NCBI GenBank assembly: GCA_965230485.1
Contig: CBDDLA010000001.1
Location: forward strand, 1,922,001 to 1,986,000
Length of the DNA stretch: 64,000 bases
Direction: 5' to 3'
DNA from: Putridiphycobacter sp965230485
GTDB taxonomy: Bacteria > Bacteroidota > Bacteroidia > Flavobacteriales_D > Crocinitomicaceae
Part shown: one piece after another, positions 42,650 to 49,644 of the stretch
How positions within the stretch are numbered: the stretch's first letter is position 1
How the letters are laid out: each line of letters opens with the position of its first letter
Position numbers and translations under genes: made by a program
Notes under the pieces: model-generated
Seen by the model: only the letters and a program-made list of their open reading frames with translations
Databases searched by the model: none
What the model was told of the DNA's origin: nothing

Positions 42650-43624
42650 ATGAAATACGGTATCTATTCAGTACTATCTATCTTATTCATATCATGCCAG
42701 ATGGTTGAAGAAGACAAAAAAGAAAATCTTCAGAATGAGTCAATAGCAAAAACGAACCAAACAGAACCTTACTTAGTCATTCTGGGAAATGTACAAGATG
42801 CTGGCTCTCCGCATGCTGCATGTCAAAAAGAATGTTGTAAAGCTTTATTTTCCAATCCTGACCCCAATAGAAAAGTGGTGTCATTAGGCATAGTTAATCC
42901 GGTAGATAGCGCCACCTATTTATTTGAAGCCACCCCTGATATGACGACTCAAATGAAATATTTGACTACACTCGGAAACACAGGTAAAGAAGTGCCAGAT
43001 GCCATATTTTTAACACATGCTCACATTGGGCATTATACGGGCTTAATGTATTTGGGCAAAGAGGCAATGAATGCGCAAGAGGTAAAAGTCTTCGCCATGC
43101 CAAAAATGACGTCTTATTTAACGAATAACGGACCTTGGAGTCAGCTGGTAGATAATAACAATATAGCTCTCTCAGTTATTGCTGACGACTCAATCTTTCA
43201 AGTTGATCCATCTATAAAAACAATGGGGTTTCGGGTGCCTCATAGAGATGAATACTCTGAAACAGTTGGTTACAAAATAATTGGACCAAATAAATCTGCC
43301 ATATTTATTCCAGATATTGACAAATGGAGCAAATGGAATAAAAACATCATTGATGAAGTTAAGCAAGTTGACTATGCGTTTATTGACGCTACTTTTTACG
43401 ACGGTGATGAAATCAATAATAGAGATATTTCAGCAATTCCTCACCCATTTATCATAGAAACTATGGCTCTGTTTAAAAATGCCCCAAAGAAAGAAAAAGG
43501 TAAAATCTATTTTATTCATCTCAACCATACCAACCCAGGTTTAAATTCAGAAAGTGAGCAATCCAGAATAATAAAGGAAAAAGGCTTTAATATTGCCCAA
43601 TACCATTCCGTTTTCAATTTATAA
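42650..43624 (+). CDS. PqqB-like metallo-beta-lactamase-fold lipoprotein
   Basis: The protein has 324 residues with lipoprotein Cys16 (LFISC). The start of the domain LVILGNVQDAGSPHAACQKE, CC is the PqqB-type N-terminus, followed by the metal-ligand motif THAHIGHYTGL (His123, 125, 128), RVPHRDEYSETVGY and DATFYDGDE. PqqB takes part in PQQ biosynthesis, but no other pqq gene is here and this copy is exported as a lipoprotein. It is therefore more likely a hydrolase of the same fold acting at the envelope. Confidence 0.85.
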   Translation: MKYGIYSVLSILFISCQMVEEDKKENLQNESIAKTNQTEPYLVILGNVQDAGSPHAACQKECCKALFSNPDPNRKVVSLGIVNPVDSATYLFEATPDMTTQMKYLTTLGNTGKEVPDAIFLTHAHIGHYTGLMYLGKEAMNAQEVKVFAMPKMTSYLTNNGPWSQLVDNNNIALSVIADDSIFQVDPSIKTMGFRVPHRDEYSETVGYKIIGPNKSAIFIPDIDKWSKWNKNIIDEVKQVDYAFIDATFYDGDEINNRDISAIPHPFIIETMALFKNAPKKEKGKIYFIHLNHTNPGLNSESEQSRIIKEKGFNIAQYHSVFNL

Positions 43625-43637
43625 ACTCAAAATGGAG

Positions 43638-43934
43638 TCAAATGACAGAATTGTTACAGCTGTTGACATCAAAGTCGGATAATCGAATATCATCAACGGA
43701 CACTAGGTAATCGTTTCTGACGATCTCTTCTTGACCATTATGCTTTAAATGGGTATACTCTCCGTCTCTCCCTCCGGTTAAATCAAAAATAATGGCATTA
43801 TCTATTCTAACAAGTGATTCAGTTACCTCATCCTTGTATACAACTGTGACCAATTTTCGCAAAGAAGCAAAGTGCTCTAAATAGTCGTGAAAAGCACAAT
43901 TAATCGGAATATATTTTGTTTTCAAGCTAGTCAT
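43638..43934 (-). CDS. Rof (YaeO)-like Rho-binding antiterminator
   Basis: The protein has 98 residues with YIPINCAFHDYLEHFASLRK, LVTVVYKDE and a final NDYLVSVDDIRLSDF. This order matches the small Sm-fold Rof/YaeO family, which binds Rho and inhibits termination in Escherichia coli. The gene is alone, convergent with the PqqB-like gene (13-nt gap). Homology is judged from pattern only; a search is needed to confirm it. Confidence 0.65.
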   Translation of the reverse strand: MTSLKTKYIPINCAFHDYLEHFASLRKLVTVVYKDEVTESLVRIDNAIIFDLTGGRDGEYTHLKHNGQEEIVRNDYLVSVDDIRLSDFDVNSCNNSVI

Positions 43935-44145
43935 TTCATTTAATTAGACGTAAAATGTTTATAAAACTTTCAATCAAAGCACCAATATTTAATGATTAAT
44001 AATGGTTTTTCATTTCTAAGCTTGATGTTGCAACAAACAAAAATAAATAGTCTGCCAAAGATGTTCACTATTAAATAAACGTTAATTCAATTTTCAAGAG
44101 CAACTAATCCGAAATACCAATTGTATTAAAAGAAAACGATAACAA

Positions 44146-44499
44146 ATGAAAATTACATGTATTGGAATCTTAATAGTAACTAATTTACTAGTAGCGTGCT
44201 CAAAATACGCTGAAAAAGTGGCTGGCGTTTATACAGGTGAATTAAATGCAAATGATACGCTTGTTTCAAACAATGCAGAAATCCTAATTAAAGAGCTCGA
44301 CAAAAGCAAAGTTTCGGTAGCTAATGATGCTTTTCAAACCTATGAAATTGAAATCGATAAAAAGAGTTACTTTGCCTCAAAATCTTATTTTTCGGTTGAT
44401 CCCAACGAGCAATTAGAAGTATTTGATGATGGCAATATTACTTTAATTCACAATAATGATGGAGGAGATCAATTCACATTTGTCGGGTCAAGAAAGTGA
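44146..44499 (+). CDS. Small lipoprotein of unknown function
   Basis: The protein has 117 residues with a lipoprotein signal (LLVACSKYAEK, Cys18). The mature part is strand-rich and starts KVAGVYTGELNANDTLV, the kind of lipocalin-like/META-like small barrel seen in many Bacteroidota lipoproteins that measure or bind small ligands. No family was named with confidence. Confidence 0.75.
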   Translation: MKITCIGILIVTNLLVACSKYAEKVAGVYTGELNANDTLVSNNAEILIKELDKSKVSVANDAFQTYEIEIDKKSYFASKSYFSVDPNEQLEVFDDGNITLIHNNDGGDQFTFVGSRK

Positions 44500-44619
44500 T
44501 CTTAATCACAATAAACATGACATAAGATAAACAAACATGCCCCTTTATTTGCATTAAACCACCCTTTCAAATTTAACGAATCAAATTAACCATTTGTGGT
44601 TTTTAAGCCTTAACAGCCA

Positions 44620-44649
44620 AAAACACCCCAACTAATGTTGAGGTGTTTT
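44620..44649. terminator. Intrinsic terminator downstream of the ssb fragment
   Basis: AAAACACC-C-CAAC, loop TAAT, GTTG-A-GGTGTTTT: a 12-bp stem with one mismatch and T-runs on both sides. It lies 27 nt after the stop of the ssb fragment on the minus strand, mirroring the terminator that follows intact ssb, and 120 nt after the lipoprotein on the plus strand. Confidence 0.8.
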
Positions 44650-44671
44650 AAGTCATGCCTAGCTGAAGTGC

Positions 44672-44774
44672 CTCAACTATTTTTTACTCCCTAGCAATAA
44701 TAGATCATTTACTTGAATTTCGGTCAGGTATCGTTCTTCACCTTCTTTATTATCATAGCTGCGGTTAACGATTT
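44672..44774 (-). pseudogene. ssb: Fragment of a second ssb gene (3' end only)
   Basis: These 103 bp align without gaps to 48335-48437 with three mismatches. They encode the last 32 residues of SSB (IVNRSYDNKEG, then RYLTEIQVNDLLLLGSKK) and the same stop. Two differences are synonymous and one changes Lys to Glu. The homology ends sharply at 44774, so this is a truncated paralogue, not a gene. Confidence 0.9.
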
Positions 44775-44832
44775 GAATAGACAATCAGCTTTTTTTTGTA
44801 CCTTTAGCTTTCTTATGTCTTTGAATATATAG

Positions 44833-47112
44833 ATGATATACTTGAAAAGGGTTTTCTTTTTTGTCGTATTGACAGTTAACAATTTGTGTGCCCAAAATCT
44901 TGTGCAAAACCCAAGTTTTGAAAGCTATCAGAGCACTGGCTGTGACGTTATTTTAAGTCATTTGGCTTTTGATACTTTAGCTGATTCTTGGTCAGTACCT
45001 ACTTGGGGAACATCAGACATTCATACTACACTGAATGCTTCCTCGTGCTGGTCAAATGCTCTTTCAACACATTTTAATGCAGTTGGAAATCAACAACCAA
45101 GAACAGGAACTCAAATGGCAGGAATATATATGTATTCTGGCCTCATCAGCCTTGGAAACCCTACCGCTATAGATGGCTACAGAGAGTATTTACAGGTTCC
45201 ATTAGCTAGCCCATTAGTTATTAACCAGTCCTATTATATTGAGTATTGGGTCAGTTTAGCAGAAGGAAGTTTTTTTTATGCCTCCAATAATTTTGGCGCT
45301 TATTTTTCAGATACACTGATTAACCAATTTACCGCAGGTAATTGGGCATTTTACGGTCCCTTAAATTTTACACCTCAAATAAATTCTTCCGCAGTAGTGG
45401 CAGACTCAATTGGTTGGACCAAAATTAGCGGTTGCTTTACAGCTACTTCTGCGGCAGAGTATCTGATCATTGGCAATTTTTATTCTGATTCCGCAACCTC
45501 AAACCTGGTGATTAGACCATTTGATACAACAGCTACCAATTTAAATGCTAGAAAATATTCATACTACTATATTGATGATGTTCTGCTTCAACCTTCAAAT
45601 AATGTAATAACTGGCTTGTCAACTAATCAGGACACCACAATATGTGAAGGCGACTCTGTGTTATTGATAGCGCATAACGGTGTTAACGTATATTGGAATA
45701 ATGGTGTCGAAGGGGATTCCAATTTGGTGTCTCCCTCTCAAACTAAAACTTATATTGTTTCAAATGCTTTGTCTTGCGAATCTGATTCTGTTACTATTAC
45801 AGTTATCGAAGCTGTAGATATTTCAATATCAACTAATACTACATTATGTAATAGTGATTCAGTATTTTTTGATGTAGATAATGGAGCCAATTATATTTGG
45901 AGTAATGGCATCCAAAATGCCTCTTTTTGGGCTTACATTGATTCCTCAAGTACTTTTAGTGTGATTGAAAATAATTCTATATGTCCGTCTTATGACACAG
46001 TAACTATAAATGTCTATCAAGAAGTAGGGCTATCAACTAACCAAGACACTACAATATGTGAAGGAGACTCTATATTACTGACTGCTAATAATGGGGTTAA
46101 TGCTTTTTGGAGCAATAATGTTGAAGGAGATTCTAATATAGTATCTCCAGTCGAAACGACGACTTATATTGTTTCAAATACTCAATCTTCTTGTGAATCA
46201 GATTCGGTTACAGTTAATATTATTCATATGATTGATATTTTAGCGACACCTGATTCTATATGTGGTAATGATTCCGTATTTTTAAGTATCGATAATGGGA
46301 GCAATTATATTTGGAATACAGGTGTCCAAAATAATTCCTTTTGGGCATATGTTGACTCAACTACTACTTTTAGTGTGATAGAAAATGGCCTAACCTGTAC
46401 ATTTTATGATACTGTAACTGTAATTGTTTATTATCCCGATACTGCAATTAGTGCGGGTCTTAACAAGGAAATTTGCTTTGGAGATACTGTAGCACTTGAA
46501 GCAATTAATGGCACGAATTATTTTTGGGATAATGGTGTTCAAAATTCTAATATTACGGTATCTCCAAGTACTACAACTGCTTATACTGTTACAGATAGTA
46601 CTAACTCGTGTGGTATTCAAACTGACGAAGTAACCGTATTTGTTAATCCTCTTCCAGAGCCACAAATCATTATAATTCAAAATCAAGTGCTGACAACTTC
46701 TCTGTTTGCAAGTTACCAATGGTATTTAAATGGTGTCATTATTCCTAATGCTACTAATAAGTATTATACTTTTACGCAGAATGGAGTGTATACGGTTGAA
46801 GTGACTGACTCCTATGGGTGCTCTAATTTTTCAGAAGCAACTATTATTGATTTTGTTAGTTTAGAACAAATTAAAGAAATTGATCAATTTAAAGTTTATC
46901 CTAATCCGTCAACGGGGAATATATTTATTACTAGCAAACTGCACGAAATTTATCAGGCTGATTTATTTAACCCATTGGGAGAATTAGTATTAAGTTACAA
47001 AATGCCAAATGGAAATACAGAACTTAAAACAGAAAGCCTACCTCGAGGAATGTATTTGTTAAGAATTTATAATGAAAGTGAATCAATTATTTACAAGGTC
47101 ATTTTAAACTAG
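44833..47112 (+). CDS. T9SS cargo protein with tandem Ig-like repeats
   Basis: The protein has 759 residues with a signal peptide (NNLCAQ). The N-terminal jelly-roll domain (NLVQNPSFESYQ; PRTGTQMAGIYMYSG; about 20-255) resembles carbohydrate-binding modules found in flavobacterial surface proteins. There follow two near-identical 138-residue units (45613-46026 and 46027-46440), each with two Ig-like/PKD-like subdomains of the CEGDSVLL...YIVSN type, a fifth divergent copy, and a type A sorting domain (FKVYPNPSTGNIFITS; LPRGMYLLRIYN). It is a likely adhesin or glycan-binding surface protein. Confidence 0.88.
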   Translation: MIYLKRVFFFVVLTVNNLCAQNLVQNPSFESYQSTGCDVILSHLAFDTLADSWSVPTWGTSDIHTTLNASSCWSNALSTHFNAVGNQQPRTGTQMAGIYMYSGLISLGNPTAIDGYREYLQVPLASPLVINQSYYIEYWVSLAEGSFFYASNNFGAYFSDTLINQFTAGNWAFYGPLNFTPQINSSAVVADSIGWTKISGCFTATSAAEYLIIGNFYSDSATSNLVIRPFDTTATNLNARKYSYYYIDDVLLQPSNNVITGLSTNQDTTICEGDSVLLIAHNGVNVYWNNGVEGDSNLVSPSQTKTYIVSNALSCESDSVTITVIEAVDISISTNTTLCNSDSVFFDVDNGANYIWSNGIQNASFWAYIDSSSTFSVIENNSICPSYDTVTINVYQEVGLSTNQDTTICEGDSILLTANNGVNAFWSNNVEGDSNIVSPVETTTYIVSNTQSSCESDSVTVNIIHMIDILATPDSICGNDSVFLSIDNGSNYIWNTGVQNNSFWAYVDSTTTFSVIENGLTCTFYDTVTVIVYYPDTAISAGLNKEICFGDTVALEAINGTNYFWDNGVQNSNITVSPSTTTAYTVTDSTNSCGIQTDEVTVFVNPLPEPQIIIIQNQVLTTSLFASYQWYLNGVIIPNATNKYYTFTQNGVYTVEVTDSYGCSNFSEATIIDFVSLEQIKEIDQFKVYPNPSTGNIFITSKLHEIYQADLFNPLGELVLSYKMPNGNTELKTESLPRGMYLLRIYNESESIIYKVILN
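45613..46440 (+). repeat. Two tandem 414-bp coding repeats
   Basis: Unit 1 (45613-46026) and unit 2 (46027-46440) encode 138-residue repeats both beginning GLSTNQDTTICEGDS and sharing the cores VEGDSN-VSP-TYIVSN and FWAY-DS-TFSVIEN. The duplication is intragenic and in frame. Confidence 0.88.
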
Positions 47113-47335
47113 GGACCTAAGTATTTTTCCAATTTAATTTTCAAATTAGGATTAACGTCTTTCCGATTTTTCTCATCAATAAAAGCATTTCTTATGTTAA
47201 CCCCATTGGATAATCAGTAGCTGTAACTTTTCCACTTAAACTGAAAAAGTTATTTACATGATGTTTGAGAAGAGAGCAAGAAACTAAAAGAGACCACTAA
47301 ATAACTACTGCTTTATTTCTCATTTTTGATTATTT

Positions 47336-48067
47336 TTAAAATTCAACACCTATTCCAATGGTAAATGTGTGATTAACCTTGGAAGTAGAAGGAATTTCAA
47401 GAAAGTCATATCTTTCTTTAAGCGCCGCAAATGATTGTTGTTCTTTTTTAGTACTGTACAAGAAATATTGAGTATCAATTTTTGAGAAGAAAAAAAAGCT
47501 TTTCCAGAATGTATACTTTAAATTTATATTTGCTGTTAATCCAGCTTGAGATTTATGAATGCGGTCAGAAACCGACTCGTACCTGAAATTTCCATTAAGT
47601 CCAATAATCTTAGGCGAAGCAAGATGATATATTTCTATTCCCTTTCTGTAAGCCATCCCTCCTCCATATGACAGACGAAAGTTTGTTTTACTTAGTGCAA
47701 CCCTATTATATTCTAAAGCTACAAAGTGCCATCTTCTGATAGAAACAACGGGAAGTTGTTCATATGCTCCATTTGACTTTTTTATATACTCAGTCAAAAA
47801 AAATCCTGCATTTATACCTACACTTGAATTTTTGGTTAACATCCTATTGTAACTAATACTTTGTGAACGGCTCAAAACGTAATTAGTAAAATGTCGAATG
47901 CCAGTGACATTATGGAATTCCCTTGTATTCATAATTATTGGATCACTATCATAAAAATAATTAAGCAAGCCAACTTGATAGGTGACAGCGTTCTTTTTTT
48001 GAGCAAAACCACTACTGGTAGTTATGACAACTACCAGCAGTGCTGTTATATTGAATAATTTATTCAC
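47336..48067 (-). CDS. Exported barrel-like protein of unknown function
   Basis: The protein has 243 residues from the GTG at 48067, which gives the signal peptide (M)NKLFNITALLVVVITTSS, cleavage near GFAQ; a TTG at 48079 is also in frame. The body has aromatic strand patterns (VGINAGFFLTEYI; HFVALEYNRVALS; LSYGGGMAYRKG; KYTFWKSFFFFSKID) and a short C-terminal strand HTFTIGIGVEF, typical of small outer-membrane barrels. Its start overlaps the end of an orphan T9SS domain. Confidence 0.72.
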   Translation of the reverse strand: MNKLFNITALLVVVITTSSGFAQKKNAVTYQVGLLNYFYDSDPIIMNTREFHNVTGIRHFTNYVLSRSQSISYNRMLTKNSSVGINAGFFLTEYIKKSNGAYEQLPVVSIRRWHFVALEYNRVALSKTNFRLSYGGGMAYRKGIEIYHLASPKIIGLNGNFRYESVSDRIHKSQAGLTANINLKYTFWKSFFFFSKIDTQYFLYSTKKEQQSFAALKERYDFLEIPSTSKVNHTFTIGIGVEF

Positions 48068-48302
48068 TGTCGTGCACAATTAGTTTTTTAGATATACTCT
48101 TGCTATCAATCCTCATCCTTAAAACGTAGATTCCTGATGATAAATCAGAAATATTGACTTTTGTAATTGCTTGTGGATTTATAGTTTTCACTAATTTACC
48201 ACTTAAATCATAAACTACTTCTTTTCTGGCAATTTTACAAATACTTGGAGTACTATATTTGTTAGATGTTTTAAACCAAACCCAAAAAGGCAGTCTGATC
48301 AT
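48060..48302 (-). pseudogene. Orphan T9SS sorting domain, N-terminus lost
   Basis: The frame encodes a recognisable type A sorting domain (VVYDLSGKLVKTINPQ; ISDLSSGIYVLRMRI; SISKKLIVHD) with nothing before it but about 27 residues read from the ssb terminator region; its only ATG lies inside that hairpin. There is no signal peptide. It is best read as the remaining 3' end of a deleted cargo gene. Confidence 0.75.
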
Positions 48303-48316
48303 TGCAAGCTGCCTTT
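48284..48316 (-). terminator. ssb: Intrinsic terminator of ssb
   Basis: AAAGGCAG-N15-CTGCCTTT (48286-48316), with a T-run on the minus strand, 24 nt after the ssb stop codon. Confidence 0.85.
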
Positions 48317-48339
48317 CTTCATGCCAAAATGGGTCTCAA

Positions 48340-48678
48340 CTATTTTTTACTCCCCAGCAATAATAGATCATTTACTTGAATTTCGGTCAGGTATCGTTTT
48401 TCACCTTCTTTATTATCATAGCTACGGTTAACGATTTTGCCTTCAATGGCGATTTCTTGTCCCTTTTCAACGAATTGCTCTACTATTCCAGCAATTTTAC
48501 CCCAAGCTACCACATTGTGCCATTGCGTGTCTGTTACTTTTTCTCCTTTTGGATTTTTATAGGTCTCATTCGTTGCCATGGTCCATTTGGCCAATTTATT
48601 GCCATTATCAAAAGTGATGACTTCTGGTGCCTGTCCTAAATTTCCGATTAATTGTACTTTGTTTCTTAAATTGTTCAT
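48340..48678 (-). CDS. ssb: Single-stranded DNA-binding protein
   Basis: The protein has 112 residues, a complete OB fold: NNLRNKVQLIGNLGQAPEVI, KLAKWTMATNETYKN, TQWHNVVAWGKIAGIVEQFV, KGQEIAIEGKIVNRSY. It lacks the long acidic C-terminal tail of canonical SSB (no DDIPF-like end; it ends LLLLGSKK), so it is a short accessory-type SSB. The last 32 codons are duplicated at 44677-44774. It binds single-stranded DNA in replication, repair or transformation. Confidence 0.95.
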   Translation of the reverse strand: MNNLRNKVQLIGNLGQAPEVITFDNGNKLAKWTMATNETYKNPKGEKVTDTQWHNVVAWGKIAGIVEQFVEKGQEIAIEGKIVNRSYDNKEGEKRYLTEIQVNDLLLLGSKK

Positions 48679-48741
48679 GATGTTTTATTTAATGCAGCGC
48701 AATATGTTTTAGGCGCTACAGGTTAAAATTGTTTTTAATAT

Positions 48742-48749
48742 CAAACCTA
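48742..48749 (-). promoter_or_regulatory. Candidate -7 box of ssb
   Basis: On the minus strand, TAGGTTTG (48749-48742) matches TAnnTTTG, 64 nt upstream of the ssb ATG. It sits in a 10-bp palindrome AACCTAGGTT (48744-48753). The nearest TTG lies 24 nt upstream, slightly too far. Confidence 0.35.
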
Positions 48750-48905
48750 GGTTAGCATGCTTATTTTGTTCGACAAGACAAAGGAATAGACTATTTAAAA
48801 CAATAGTCGTTGATTAATTACTTGTAAACGTTTAATAGTCGTTTGTAAATATTTTTAATTGTTTATAATTCTATAAATCAAAACATTAATTTAATTTTGA
48901 ATAAA

Positions 48906-49499
48906 CTAAATTCTTACTTCAAGTGAAGATTTAATTGTAGAAAACCATTCTTCTTTTAAAATGCTTAAAACAATACTATCTCTTCTGCCATCAGTACTGG
49001 CACAATTACTTCTTAATACGCCTTCTTCAGTACATCCTATACTTTTCATGGCTTGTATTGATCTTTTATTTCGATTATCAGCCCTGAATTCAACCCTCTC
49101 CAGGTCCCACTGTTCGAATGCCAGCTCTAACATCAAAAATTTACAATTTTTATTTAAGCCTGTTCCATGAAACCTCTTTCCATACCATGTAAACCCCAGT
49201 TGAATAGTATGATGCGTTGGTTGATAATCATAAAACCTAGTAGAACCAGCGATTTCATTCGTTTTTTTATCTAGGACAATAAAAGGAAGAGATGTGTTAC
49301 GCTGACGGTCGTTTAAGGCCAAATCCATATAAGTTTTAAGATTTTCTGGACTATTGGCAGATATTAATGAATAATACCATAACTCCGGCTCGTTAAGTGC
49401 AAAAGGCAACAATAATTCATAGTCGCTTTTAACCATTGGTCGTAAAGTTACCCTTTCATTTTCCAGTGTGAAGTTATTCGAAAAATCAATTGTTTTCAT
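48906..49499 (-). CDS. GNAT-family N-acetyltransferase (RimJ/RimL-like)
   Basis: The protein has 197 residues with the RimJ/RimL pattern: FTLENERVTLRPMVKSDYEL, RFYDYQPTHHTIQLGFTWYG, GLNKNCKFLMLELAFEQWDL, RVEFRADNRNKRSIQAMKSI, GCTEEG. It transfers acetyl from acetyl-CoA to an amine, substrate unknown. A TAACTTTG -7-like box lies 8 nt upstream of the ATG. Confidence 0.92.
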   Translation of the reverse strand: MKTIDFSNNFTLENERVTLRPMVKSDYELLLPFALNEPELWYYSLISANSPENLKTYMDLALNDRQRNTSLPFIVLDKKTNEIAGSTRFYDYQPTHHTIQLGFTWYGKRFHGTGLNKNCKFLMLELAFEQWDLERVEFRADNRNKRSIQAMKSIGCTEEGVLRSNCASTDGRRDSIVLSILKEEWFSTIKSSLEVRI

Positions 49500-49566
49500 G
49501 TTGTACCCAAAGTTAGTGGTATTATAAATAACCCATCATCTTTATTAGTTCATAATATTAAAATAA

Positions 49567-49598
49567 TTTGGTTTATTATATAAACTAGTTTATATTTG
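49567..49598 (+). promoter_or_regulatory. Promoter of TonB receptor with embedded 18-bp palindrome
   Basis: TTTG (49567-49570), 20 nt, TATATTTG (49591-49598) matches the Bacteroidota promoter. The perfect palindrome ATATAAACTAGTTTATAT (49578-49595) fills the spacer and overlaps the -7 box, a repressor-type position. Confidence 0.68.
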
Positions 49599-49644
49599 GC
49601 TTGAATTTTGTAACTGTTGATATCTAACTAACAAAACGAGCATC

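Larger units (their letters stand above)
44500..44832. other. Gene-free region holding a terminator and an ssb fragment
   Basis: This 333-bp gap contains a strong hairpin (44620-44649), a 103-bp piece of the 3' end of ssb on the minus strand (44672-44774), and a -7-like box TACCTTTA (44799-44806) with TTTG at 44772-44775 that may serve the gene at 44833. The junction of the ssb copy with the promoter region is abrupt at 44774/44775. Confidence 0.7.

Noticed and set aside
46390..46719. 109-codon minus-strand ORF
   Set aside because: Antisense to the repeat-rich T9SS gene; its Ile/Asn/Cys-rich product reflects the complement of the repeats.
47224..47252. TAACTTTT / AAAAGTTA hairpin as a terminator
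   Set aside because: Only A/T-rich pairs, 110 nt after the T9SS gene and without a T-run; too weak to call.
48742..48753. AACCTAGGTT palindrome upstream of ssb as an SOS (LexA) box
   Set aside because: Ten symmetric bases in AT-rich DNA with no similarity to a known LexA motif; kept only as part of the candidate promoter.
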